Positions 16,211-24,463 of a stretch of 64,000 nt of DNA are shown piece by piece. Below the pieces are notes generated by a model. It was not told the DNA's origin. It was given only the letters and a program-made list of their open reading frames with translations, and did not search any database. The DNA lies in the NCBI RefSeq assembly GCF_029919115.1, contig NZ_CP123990.1, forward strand, positions 248,001 through 312,000, written 5' to 3'. The translations under genes and the position numbers were made by a program. Source of the DNA: Variovorax paradoxus (GTDB taxonomy: Bacteria > Pseudomonadota > Gammaproteobacteria > Burkholderiales > Burkholderiaceae_C). The first letter of the stretch is position 1; every line of letters begins with the position of its first letter.

Positions 16211-17761
16211 TCATGCCTGCCTCTCCCGCTCGCGCAACCTGAACCGCTGGATCTTCCCTGTCGCCGTCTTCGGCAGCTCCTGCACAAACTCCAGAAACCG
16301 CGGGTACTTGTACGGAGCGAGCCGTTCCTTCACGAACGCCTTCAGTTCTTCGTCCGTGACCGACTGGCCATCTTTCAGCACGACGAAAGCCTTGGTCTTG
16401 GTCAGCCCGTCCGCGTCTTCCTTGCCGATCACCGCGGCCTCGAGCACGGCCGGATGCTGCATCAGCGTGGCTTCTACCTCGAACGGCGACACATAGATGC
16501 CACTGACCTTCAGCATGTCGTCGCTGCGGCCGGCATAGGTGTAGTAGCCGTCGGCATCGCGCGTGTACTTGTCGCCGCTCTTGGTCCAGCCGCCCTGGAA
16601 GGTTTCGCGCGACTTCTCGCGGTTGCACCAGTACATGAGCGCCGCGCTCGGGCCGCGGATGTAGAGGTCGCCCACTTCGCCGTCGGGCACCGGGCGGCCG
16701 TCTTCGCCGCGCAGCTCGACCTCGTAGCCTTCCACCGGCCGGCCGGTGGTGCCGTAGCGCACGTCGCCGGGGCGGTTGGAAATGAAGATGTGCAGCATCT
16801 CGGTGGAGCCGATGCCGTCGATGATCTCGCAGCCGAAGTGCGCCTTGAAGCGCTGTGCAATCTCGCCCGGCAATGCCTCGCCGGCGGAAGAGCACATGCG
16901 CAGGGCCACGGCTTCGGGTGCCGGCAGCTTGGGCGATGCGAGCATGCCGGCAAAGCCGGTGGGCGCGCCGAAGAACACCGTGGGCTTGTGCTCTACCCAG
17001 CGGCGGAAGGTGGCGTCTGGCGTGGGTCGCTCGGCCATCAGCACCACCGTGGCACCCACCGACAGCGGAAAGGTCAGCGCGTTGCCGAGGCCATACGCAA
17101 AGTACATCTTCGCGGCCGAGAAGCACACGTCGTTCTCGGTGAGGCCGAGCACCGGCTTGCCGTAGAGCTCGGCCGTCCACCAGAGGTTGGCATGCGTGTG
17201 GACCGTGCCCTTGGGCTTGCCGGTGGAGCCGGATGAATACAGCCAGAAACCGGGGTCGTCGGAAGCAGTGGGCGCGGCCGCTGCCATCGGCTCGGCGGCG
17301 GCGATCAGGCTGTCGAACTCCAGCGCGCCTTTGGGCAGCGCGCCCGCGGGTTGCGAGACGATCAGCGTGTGCACTTCATGCGCGCCGCGGCCCATCGCCT
17401 CTTGCAGGCCCGGCAGCAGCGCGCCCGACACCAGCGCGGCCTGCGCGCGGCTGTGGTCGAGCATGTAGGCGTAGTCGTCGGGCGTGAGCAGGGTGTTGAC
17501 CGCAACCGGTACGACGCCGGCATAAAGGCAGCCCAGAAAGCTCACGGGCCAGTCGCTGCTGTCGAGCATCAGCAGCAGCACGCGTTCCTCGCGGCGCACG
17601 CCGGCAGCCTTCAGAGCGGCAGCCAGGCGGAGCGCGCGGTCTTCGAGCTGGCGATAGCTCAGCGTGCCGCGGTCGTCGATGTAGGCGATGCGTTCGGCGC
17701 GGCCGCGGTTGAGGGCGAACAGGTGTTCGGCAAAGTTGAATCGTGCGGGCGGGCTTGTCAT
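16211..17761 (-). CDS. bclA: Benzoate-CoA ligase
   Basis: A 516-residue ANL ligase of the benzoate-CoA ligase group; it makes benzoyl-CoA from benzoate, ATP and CoA in the cytosol, the entry step of the box pathway. Visible are P-loop SSGSTGKPKGTVHTH, the aromatic-pocket region KMYFAYGLGNALTFP, SSAGEALPGEI, the A5 motif DGIGSTEMLHIF, the hinge GRSDDMLKVSGIYVSP and the adenylation Lys in PKTATGKIQRF. Length and these segments match BclA/BadA closely. It lies 52 bases after boxD and before the hydrolase, in the leftward box operon. Confidence 0.93.
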   Translation of the reverse strand: MTSPPARFNFAEHLFALNRGRAERIAYIDDRGTLSYRQLEDRALRLAAALKAAGVRREERVLLLMLDSSDWPVSFLGCLYAGVVPVAVNTLLTPDDYAYMLDHSRAQAALVSGALLPGLQEAMGRGAHEVHTLIVSQPAGALPKGALEFDSLIAAAEPMAAAAPTASDDPGFWLYSSGSTGKPKGTVHTHANLWWTAELYGKPVLGLTENDVCFSAAKMYFAYGLGNALTFPLSVGATVVLMAERPTPDATFRRWVEHKPTVFFGAPTGFAGMLASPKLPAPEAVALRMCSSAGEALPGEIAQRFKAHFGCEIIDGIGSTEMLHIFISNRPGDVRYGTTGRPVEGYEVELRGEDGRPVPDGEVGDLYIRGPSAALMYWCNREKSRETFQGGWTKSGDKYTRDADGYYTYAGRSDDMLKVSGIYVSPFEVEATLMQHPAVLEAAVIGKEDADGLTKTKAFVVLKDGQSVTDEELKAFVKERLAPYKYPRFLEFVQELPKTATGKIQRFRLRERERQA

Positions 17762-17813
17762 GCGTGTCTCCTGGGGCCGTGTTCATTTCTTCTCGGTTCT
17801 TCTTGCTGAAGGG

Positions 17814-19452
17814 CTAGAGGCCGAGTTGCGCGAGCACGCCGGGGCTCGCTTGCACCGCACTGCGGCGGTGATAGAAGTCCAGCGCGCGCAGTCCGCCGAG
17901 CTCGGCGCCGCCACCCGCGCGGCCGGGGCCGCCGTGCAGCGACATCGGCATCACGTTGCCATGGCCGGTGTGGGCCTGCGCCACCTCGGGCGTGACCACG
18001 TGCACGCGTCCGTGGCTCGGCGCAACCGCAACTGCGGCCTGCGCCAGTGCGGCGTCGTCGCTGCCGTAGAGCGACGTCACCAGCGAGCCCTGGCCGCGAT
18101 GCGCCAGCGCGATGCCGTGCGCAAGATCGCGGTAGGGCAGCAGCGTGGCGACGGGGCCGAACACTTCCACGTCGTGCACGCGCTGCGCCGCATCGGCATC
18201 GCGCGCGCCCAGCAGCACCGGGCCGATGCAGGCGGCCACCGAGGGCTCGGCATCGATCAGGCCCTACCGCGATCTTGCGCACGGCATCGCGCGCGCCCAG
18301 CAGCACCGGGCCGATGCAGGCGGCCACCGAGGGCTCGGCATCGATCAGCGGGGTGTTGCGGCCGTCATGCAGCACCGTGGTCTGTGCAGAGAGTGCTTCC
18401 AGTCCCTCGTTCACCGCATTCAGCTGCGCGCGGCTCACGAGTGAACCCATGCGCACGCTCTCGTTGCGCGGGTTGCCCACGGTCACGCCCTCGAGCTTGG
18501 CGCCGATGGCTTCAGCGGCGGCTTCGTACACCTCGGCCGGCACCAGGATGCGGCGGATGGCGGTGCACTTCTGGCCGGACTTCACCGTCATCTCGCGCAC
18601 CACTTCGCGCACCAGCAGGTTGAAGGCCTCGCTGCAGGGCGCCTCGCCGGGCAGCAGCAGCGCGCTGTTGAGGCTGTCGGCCTCGATGTTCACGCGCACC
18701 GATCGCTCGGTAGCGGCCGGGTGCGAGCGGATGACCGCCGCGGTTTCGGCCGAGCCGGTGAACGAGGCCACGTCGAAGGGCTGCAGCGCATTCATCAGGC
18801 CGGCCGAGCTGCCGCAGATGACGGAGAGCGCGCCCGCGGGCAGCACGCCCGCATCGACCACGTCGCGCACCATGCGCTGCGTGAGCCAGGCGGTGGCCGT
18901 GGCGGGCTTCACGATCACGGGCACGCCCGAGAGCAGCGCGGGCGCGGCCTTTTCCCACAGGCCCCACGAGGGAAAGTTGAACGCGTTGATGAACAGCGCC
19001 ACGCCGTGCGTCGGCACCTGCAGGTGTTGCGACATGAACACCGGCTCCTTGCCGAGCTTCGCCGCATCGCCGTCGCGCAGCGCACGCACGTCGCCGAGCG
19101 CATCGCCCCACTTGGCGTACTGGCCGAGCGTGAAGATCGCGCCGTCGATGTCGACGGCCGAGTCGTTCTTCACGGTGCCGGAGTTCGCGGTCGCAATCTC
19201 GTAATAGGTATCGCGGTTGGCCTGCAGCACCTTCACGATGGCAGCGAGCAGCCCCGCGCGCTGGCGGTAGCTGAGGGCGCGCAGCGCGTTGCCGCCCTGT
19301 TGGCGTGCAAAGGCAAAGGCTGCGGGCAGGTCGAGCCCGGTGGCGTCGACGCGCACGAGCTCGGTGCCCAGCACCGGGTCGAACAAGGGCGTGCCGGCGC
19401 CCGATCCGCTTTGCCAGCGGCCTGCGACGTAATTGGAAAGGAGCTCGGTCAT
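17814..19452 (-). pseudogene. boxD: 3,4-dehydroadipyl-CoA semialdehyde dehydrogenase (BoxD), broken by an 88-bp insertion
   Basis: The two halves make a typical BoxD/BoxZ aldehyde dehydrogenase, which oxidises the ring-opened semialdehyde with NADP+. The N-terminal part ([33 protein letters not shown]; Glu in NIEADSLNSALL; catalytic Cys in SGQKCTAIRR) is in one frame, and the C-terminal part (DVEVFGPVATLLPYRDLAHG, ending GVLAQLGL) is in another. Bases 18194-18260 recur at 18282-18348 with 21 bases between them that, with the next nine, are an exact inverted copy of 18109-18138. Removing 88 bases restores one open frame of about 516 codons. As it stands the frame runs on to 17758 with about 195 aberrant residues after residue 370. 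ATG 19452 overlaps the DUF4863 stop. A true lesion would block benzoate use; an assembly error is possible. Confidence 0.85.
18194..18348. repeat. 67-bp direct duplication with an inverted 30-bp insert inside boxD
   Basis: Copy one is 18194-18260, copy two 18282-18348 (identical). The 30 bases at 18261-18290 are the exact reverse complement of 18109-18138. The shared nine bases CGGCATCGC at the second junction are microhomology. The whole forms an 88-base net gain that shifts the boxD frame. Confidence 0.92.
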
Positions 19453-19922
19453 TGGGTGAACTTGATCTGCCCTTCGGGCAAGAGATAGAGAACGAGCGCG
19501 CGGCCTTGTGCCACGGTCGGGCGGTGCGCGGTGCCGGGGCCGTAGACGCACCAGCCCGCGGGCCGGCCGTCGAAGGTGGCGCCCGCGCTGCCTTCGAGCG
19601 GCATGATCAGGTCGATCTCGCCGTTGGGATGCGTGTGGTGCGGCCCCGCGATGTCCTGCATGTCGACCACGTCGACCGAGAAGCGGTGCAGTGCGTCTTC
19701 GGCCTTAAATACGCGGCCGTAGCGGATGCCGCCGCCCTCGCGCTCGCACAGCCAGCCTTCGGCCACCCCGCCGATGCAGGCCTGGCGCAGTTGCTCGAAA
19801 GTGGCGGTGCCCGCGCCGTGCGCGGCGTTCAGCCATTGGTCGAGCTGTTCGTCGAGCGGCCGGCCGGCAATTTCGGCGGTCAGGCCGGCAATCAACTGGT
19901 GAAATGCTTCCTTGCTGGACAT
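19449..19922 (-). CDS. DUF4863 cupin-fold protein of the box cluster (4-hydroxylaminobenzoate-lyase-like)
   Basis: A 157-residue cytosolic protein with a helical N-terminal half (MSSKEAFHQLIAGLTAEIAG) and a cupin-like metal site, HHTHPNGEIDL, in the middle. I recognise it as DUF4863, the family that includes 4-hydroxylaminobenzoate lyase and often sits at box loci; its job in benzoate degradation is not settled. AGGAAG precedes ATG 19922; an upstream ATG at 19967 lacks a ribosome site. It is the first gene of the leftward box operon, right behind the promoter at 20028-20056, and overlaps boxD by four bases. Confidence 0.75.
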   Translation of the reverse strand: MSSKEAFHQLIAGLTAEIAGRPLDEQLDQWLNAAHGAGTATFEQLRQACIGGVAEGWLCEREGGGIRYGRVFKAEDALHRFSVDVVDMQDIAGPHHTHPNGEIDLIMPLEGSAGATFDGRPAGWCVYGPGTAHRPTVAQGRALVLYLLPEGQIKFTQ

Positions 19923-19987
19923 TGGCGGGCTTCCTTTTTGGAGGCTGGCTGGCAGGGGTGGCGCCACAGCGAACTTATGAACTACAT

Positions 19988-20069
19988 TGCAGGATCGTTG
20001 CGCGTGCAGTATCTTGCTTGTGTTCGAACGATAAGCACCGAGTCAATAGGTGTCAAGCAATATAGTGCA
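19988..20069. promoter_or_regulatory. Divergent boxD-operon/boxR control region with a strong minus-strand promoter
   Basis: On the minus strand TTGACA (20051-20056) and TATCGT (20028-20033) are 17 bases apart, a good sigma-70 pair for the leftward box operon. TGCA tetramers, the core of BzdR/BoxR-type operators, occur at 19988, 20005 and 20066, but not in the strict N6 spacing seen upstream of boxC. The 200-base gap holds no gene. Confidence 0.6.
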
Positions 20070-20122
20070 TATATGGTGTTTACCCTGAGCGCGCACAATC
20101 CCGGCCAAGAACGAGGACTTGC

Positions 20123-21073
20123 ATGAACGAGCATGTAGACGCGGTGCTGTCCACCGCGCACGACGGCAATCACGCCGGCAACGCAGCCACGGCATCGGCC
20201 GGGGAGGCGCGCAACCCATTGCTGGCGGCATTGGGCGACCGCGTGCGCAACCTGCGTGCGCAGCGCGGCCTCACGCGCAAGGCGGTGGCCATTTCGGCGG
20301 GTGTGTCGGAGCGGCACCTGGCCAACCTCGAATACGGCATCGGCAACGCATCGATCCTGGTGCTGCAGCAGGTGGCCGGTGCGCTGCATTGCTCGCTGGC
20401 CGAGCTGGTCGGCGACGTGACCACCAGCTCACCCGAGTGGCTGCTGATTCGCGAACTGCTAGAGAACCGCAGCGAAACCGACCTGCGCCGGGTGCGCCTG
20501 GCATTGGGCGAACTGCTGGGCACAGCCTCGGTCGATCCGGCGCGGCACCGCCGCATTGCGCTGGTGGGCCTGCGCGGCGCGGGCAAGTCGACGCTCGGGC
20601 AAATGCTGGCCGACGACCTGGAGCTGCCCTTCGTGGAGCTGAGCCGCGAGATCGAGAAGCTCGCGGGCTGCAGCGTGCGCGAGATCCACGACCTGTACGG
20701 CACCAACGCCTACCGCCGCTACGAACGCCGCGCGCTCGAAGAAACGATCCAGATCTACAGCGAAGTGGTCATTGCCACGCCGGGCGGCATTGTGTCCGAC
20801 CCCGCCACCTTCAACGAACTGCTCGCGCACTGCACCACCGTGTGGCTGCAGGCCGCGCCCGAAGAGCACATGGGCCGGGTGGCCGCACAGGGCGACACTC
20901 GCCCCATGGCCGCCAGCAAGGAGGCCATGGAAGATCTGCGGCGCATCCTGAACGGGCGCGCCGCCTTCTATTCGAAGGCCGACCTCTCGGTGGACACCAG
21001 TGGCCGGAGCCTGGCGCAGAGCTTCCAGGCCTTGCGCGGCGCCGCCCGCCAAGCCATGGGCATCGGCGCCTGA
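20123..21073 (+). CDS. boxR: BoxR-type regulator: XRE helix-turn-helix fused to a shikimate-kinase-like domain
   Basis: A 316-residue two-domain regulator. Residues 39-92 form an XRE/Cro helix-turn-helix (RAQRGLTRKAVAISAGVSER), and from about 140 onward a shikimate-kinase-like domain follows with P-loop GLRGAGKST (149-157) and LSREIEKLAGCSVREI. This architecture is that of BoxR and the anaerobic BzdR, which repress box/bzd promoters until benzoyl-CoA binds the kinase-like domain (known for Azoarcus). It is placed between the two arms of the box locus and reads toward boxC, after 128 bases. It is likely to act on both promoter regions described here. Confidence 0.93.
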   Translation: MNEHVDAVLSTAHDGNHAGNAATASAGEARNPLLAALGDRVRNLRAQRGLTRKAVAISAGVSERHLANLEYGIGNASILVLQQVAGALHCSLAELVGDVTTSSPEWLLIRELLENRSETDLRRVRLALGELLGTASVDPARHRRIALVGLRGAGKSTLGQMLADDLELPFVELSREIEKLAGCSVREIHDLYGTNAYRRYERRALEETIQIYSEVVIATPGGIVSDPATFNELLAHCTTVWLQAAPEEHMGRVAAQGDTRPMAASKEAMEDLRRILNGRAAFYSKADLSVDTSGRSLAQSFQALRGAARQAMGIGA

Positions 21074-21103
21074 ACTGAAGTTTGAAAAAAAGCGATTCAG
21101 GCA

Positions 21104-21176
21104 TTGACTTGCCTGTTCGCATGCAGCATGATGCATGTCATCGGAACCAGAAGATGCATTATTCTTCCGGTTTGCA
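21104..21176 (+). promoter_or_regulatory. boxC promoter with TGCA-N6-TGCA operator
   Basis: TTGACT (21104-21109) and CATGAT (21127-21132) are 17 bases apart. TGCA at 21122-21125 and 21132-21135 are exactly six bases apart, straddling the -10 box; further TGCA copies are at 21155 and 21173. TGCA-N6-TGCA is the published operator type of BzdR, the paralogue of BoxR, so repression by BoxR at this promoter is well supported by inference. Confidence 0.7.
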
Positions 21177-21201
21177 TCTGGCCCCCACAGGAGACTTCCG
21201 T

Positions 21202-22878
21202 ATGACCGAATCCACGACCCTTCAGGCGCCTCCGCGCGTCGACTACCGCATCGAACCCGCGCAGTACAAGCACTGGAAGCTCAGCTTCGACGGTGCGGTG
21301 GCGCGCTTGGTGCTCGACATTGCGGAAGACGGCGGCATTCGCCCCGGCTACAAGCTCAAGCTCAACAGCTACGACCTGGGCGTGGACATCGAACTGAACG
21401 ACGCGCTCAACCGCGTGCGCTTCGAGCACCCCGAAGTGCGCAGCGTGATCGTCACCAGCGGCAAGGACCGCATCTTCTGTTCGGGCGCCAACATCTTCAT
21501 GCTCGGCGTCTCGAGCCACGCCTGGAAGGTGAACTTCTGCAAGTTCACCAACGAAACGCGCAACGGCATCGAAGACTCGTCGAAGCACTCGGGCCTGAAG
21601 TTCATCGCGGCCGTGAACGGCGCTTGCGCTGGCGGCGGCTACGAGTTGGCGCTGGCTTGCGACGAGATCTTGCTGGTGGACGACCGCTCCTCGGCCGTGT
21701 CGCTGCCTGAAGTGCCGCTGCTCGGCGTGCTGCCCGGCACCGGCGGCTTGACCCGCGTGACCGACAAGCGCCATGTACGCCATGACCTCGCCGACATCTT
21801 CTGCACCAGCGTCGAAGGCGTGCGCGGCCAGCGCGCGGTCGAGTGGCGGCTGGTCGATGCGGTCACCAAGCCCGCGCAATTTGCGGCCGCCGTGCAAGAC
21901 CGCGCCGCGCAACTCGCCGCCGGCAGCGACCGCCCCGCGGGCGGCAAGGGCGTGGCGCTGACCCGCCTGGAGCGCGAGGAAACCGCCGACAGCCTGCGCT
22001 ATTCGAACGTCGAGATCCAGATCGACCGCAGCAAGCGCACGGCCACCATCACAGTGAAAGCACCCACCGGCACGCAACCGGCCGGCGTTGCCGACATCGA
22101 GGCCGCAGGCGCCGCATGGTGGCCGCTGGCCGTGTGCCGCGAGCTGGACGACGCCATTCTTCACCTGCGCACCAACGAACTCGACATCGGCACCTGGCTG
22201 CTCAAGACCGAAGGCGATGCAAAGGCCGTGCTCGCGTCCGATGCCGTGATGCTCGCCCACAAGGACCACTGGCTGGTGCGCGAAACCATCGGCGCGCTGC
22301 GTCGCACGCTGGCGCGTCTGGACGTGTCGTCGCGCAGCCTGTTCGCGCTGGTTGAAGCGGGCTCCTGCTTCGCCGGCACGCTGGCCGAGCTGGCCTTTGC
22401 GGCCGACCGCACCTACATGCTCGCGCTGCCCGACGATGCCGAGCGCGCACCGAAGCTCGTGCTCAACGAATTCAACTTCGGCTTCTACCCGATGGTGAAT
22501 GACCAGAGCCGCCTGGAGCGCCGCTTCTACGAAGAAGCCGCGCCGCTCGACGCCGCGCGCGCCGCCGCCGGCAAGCCGCTGGATGCGGACGAAGCACTGA
22601 AGCTCGGCCTGGTGACCGCCGCGCCCGACGACATCGACTGGGACGACGAGATCCGCATCGCCGTCGAGGAGCGCGCCGCCATGTCGCCGGATGCCCTCAC
22701 CGGCCTGGAAGCCAACCTGCGCTTTGCCAGCAAGGAGAACATGGCAACCCGCATCTTCGGCCGGCTCACCGCCTGGCAGAACTGGATCTTCAACCGCCCC
22801 AACGCCGTCGGCGAAAAGGGCGCGCTCAAGGTCTACGGCACCGGCGAAAAGGCCGGCTTCGATTTGAACCGCGTTTGA
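21202..22878 (+). CDS. boxC: 2,3-epoxybenzoyl-CoA dihydrolase (BoxC)
   Basis: A 558-residue enzyme of the crotonase superfamily that hydrolytically opens the ring of 2,3-epoxybenzoyl-CoA, giving 3,4-dehydroadipyl-CoA semialdehyde and formate. It is nearly twice the usual crotonase length because two crotonase-like halves are fused: the first has SGKDRIFCSGANIFML and NGACAGGGYELALACDE (oxyanion loop), the second has LVEAGSCFAGTLAELAFA. ATG 21202 follows a good AGGAGA site and the family's TEST-like N-terminus; the upstream ATG at 21082 precedes the promoter. boxB follows after 34 bases. Confidence 0.94.
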   Translation: MTESTTLQAPPRVDYRIEPAQYKHWKLSFDGAVARLVLDIAEDGGIRPGYKLKLNSYDLGVDIELNDALNRVRFEHPEVRSVIVTSGKDRIFCSGANIFMLGVSSHAWKVNFCKFTNETRNGIEDSSKHSGLKFIAAVNGACAGGGYELALACDEILLVDDRSSAVSLPEVPLLGVLPGTGGLTRVTDKRHVRHDLADIFCTSVEGVRGQRAVEWRLVDAVTKPAQFAAAVQDRAAQLAAGSDRPAGGKGVALTRLEREETADSLRYSNVEIQIDRSKRTATITVKAPTGTQPAGVADIEAAGAAWWPLAVCRELDDAILHLRTNELDIGTWLLKTEGDAKAVLASDAVMLAHKDHWLVRETIGALRRTLARLDVSSRSLFALVEAGSCFAGTLAELAFAADRTYMLALPDDAERAPKLVLNEFNFGFYPMVNDQSRLERRFYEEAAPLDAARAAAGKPLDADEALKLGLVTAAPDDIDWDDEIRIAVEERAAMSPDALTGLEANLRFASKENMATRIFGRLTAWQNWIFNRPNAVGEKGALKVYGTGEKAGFDLNRV

Positions 22879-22912
22879 ACCCGCAGTCCTTCGCACAACC
22901 CAAGGAACAACG

Positions 22913-24340
22913 ATGAGCACGATCAACTACAGCGAGAAGATCCCCAACAACGTCAACCTCGGCGAAGACCGCACGCTGCAGCGCGCGCTCGAAGGCTGGC
23001 AACCCAACTTCATCAACTGGTGGGACGACGTGGGTCCGGACGGCTCGACAAACTACGACGTGTACCTGCGCACGGCCGTGAGCGTCGATCCGCAGGGCTG
23101 GGCGCAGTTCGGTCACGTGAAGATGCGCGACTACCGCTGGGGCATTTTCCTGAACCCGGGCGATGCCAACCGCGAAATCCACTTCGGCGACCACAAGGGC
23201 GAAAAGGCCTGGCAGGACGTGCCCGGCGAACACCGCGCCAACCTGCGCCGCATCATCGTGACGCAGGGCGACACCGAGCCCGCATCGGTCGAGCAGCAGC
23301 GCCACCTGGGCCTCACCGCGCCGAGCATGTATGACCTGCGCAACCTGTTCCAGATCAACGTGGAAGAAGGCCGCCACCTGTGGGCGATGGTCTACCTGCT
23401 GCACAAGCACTTCGGCCGCGACGGCCGCGAAGAAGCCGAGGCGCTGTTGCAGCGCACCTCGGGCGACGAGAACAATCCGCGCATCCTGGGTGCCTTCAAC
23501 GAGCGCACGCCAGACTGGCTCGCGTTCTTCATGTTCACCTACTTCACCGACCGCGACGGCAAGTTCCAGCTCTCGGCGCTGGCAGAAAGCGCGTTCGATC
23601 CGCTGGCGCGCACCACCAAGTTCATGCTGACCGAAGAAGCGCACCACATGTTCGTGGGCGAAAGCGGCGTGTCGCGCGTCCTGGCGCGCACCGCACAGGT
23701 CATGAACGAACTGAAGACCGACGACGCGCAGAAGGTGCGCGCCGCGGGCGCCATCGACCTGGGCACCATCCAGCGCTACCTGAACTTCCACTACAGCGTG
23801 ACCATCGACCTGTTCGGCGCCGACCAGTCGAGCAACGCCGCCATCTTCTACAGCTCGGGCCTGAAGGGCCGCTACGAAGAAGGCAAGCGCACCGACGACC
23901 ACGTGCTCAAGGGCCAGACCTACAAGGTGCTCGAAGTGAAGGACGGCCAGCTCGTCGAGAAGGACGTGCCAATGCTCAACGCACTGAACGAAGTGCTGCG
24001 CGACGACTTCATCAAGGACTCGGTGGCCGGCGTCGGCCGCTGGAACAAGGTGCTCGAGAAGGCCGGCATTCCGACCCGCCTGGTGGTGCCGCACAAGGCA
24101 TTCAACCGCCAGATCGGCGCGCTCGCCGGCATCAAGATGTCGCCTGAAGGCCGCGTGGTGAACGAGGTCGAATGGGCCGCGAAGAAGAACGAATGGCTGC
24201 CGAGCACCGAAGACTTTGCTTTCGTGGCATCGTTGATGGGCCGCGTGGTCGAGCCGGGCAAGTTTGCCGGCTGGATCTCGCCGCCGGTGATGGGTATCAA
24301 CCGCCAGCCGGTGGATTTCGAGTACGTGCGTTTCGGGTAA
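22913..24340 (+). CDS. boxB: Benzoyl-CoA 2,3-epoxidase, oxygenase subunit (BoxB)
   Basis: A 475-residue diiron oxygenase that, with BoxA, inserts oxygen into benzoyl-CoA to give the 2,3-epoxide. Ferritin-like iron ligands are recognisable in INVEEGRHLWAMVYLLHKHF and LTEEAHHMFVGESG, matching the known Glu/His set of BoxB. N-terminus (INYSEKIPNNVNLGEDR) and C-terminus (VDFEYVRF) match the family end to end. AAGGAA is in front of the ATG. A copy of repeat family A fills the 123-base gap to boxA, so oxygenase and reductase genes are separated by a structured spacer. Confidence 0.95.
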   Translation: MSTINYSEKIPNNVNLGEDRTLQRALEGWQPNFINWWDDVGPDGSTNYDVYLRTAVSVDPQGWAQFGHVKMRDYRWGIFLNPGDANREIHFGDHKGEKAWQDVPGEHRANLRRIIVTQGDTEPASVEQQRHLGLTAPSMYDLRNLFQINVEEGRHLWAMVYLLHKHFGRDGREEAEALLQRTSGDENNPRILGAFNERTPDWLAFFMFTYFTDRDGKFQLSALAESAFDPLARTTKFMLTEEAHHMFVGESGVSRVLARTAQVMNELKTDDAQKVRAAGAIDLGTIQRYLNFHYSVTIDLFGADQSSNAAIFYSSGLKGRYEEGKRTDDHVLKGQTYKVLEVKDGQLVEKDVPMLNALNEVLRDDFIKDSVAGVGRWNKVLEKAGIPTRLVVPHKAFNRQIGALAGIKMSPEGRVVNEVEWAAKKNEWLPSTEDFAFVASLMGRVVEPGKFAGWISPPVMGINRQPVDFEYVRFG

Positions 24341-24349
24341 TCGGTATTT

Positions 24350-24450
24350 GCTCCTTCCCCCTCTGGGGGAAGGCAGGGATGGGGGCTAGCGGCGTGACCA
24401 CGACAAGCGCCGCTTGTCCCCACCCAACCCTCCCCCGGAAGGGGAGGGCT
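24350..24450. repeat. Dispersed palindromic repeat, family A, copy 3
   Basis: The same ends as the copies at 11962 and 16081: GCTCCTTCCCCC with GGGGGAAGG, then CCCTCCCCC-GGAA-GGGGAGGG. It lies between boxB and boxA, in the transcript of the rightward operon. Its second hairpin ends 13 bases before boxA, just upstream of the AGGAGA ribosome site. Confidence 0.8.
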
Positions 24451-24463
24451 CCAGGAGAACAAC

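Noticed and set aside
17758..19551. Intact but long aldehyde dehydrogenase of 597 codons
   Set aside because: The last 195 residues are non-homologous and come from the frame shift after the 88-bp insertion; start at 19452 is set by the overlap with the upstream gene.
11962..24450. CRISPR-like array from repeated GC-rich motifs
   Set aside because: The three copies are thousands of bases apart, differ in their centres, and have no spacers or cas genes.
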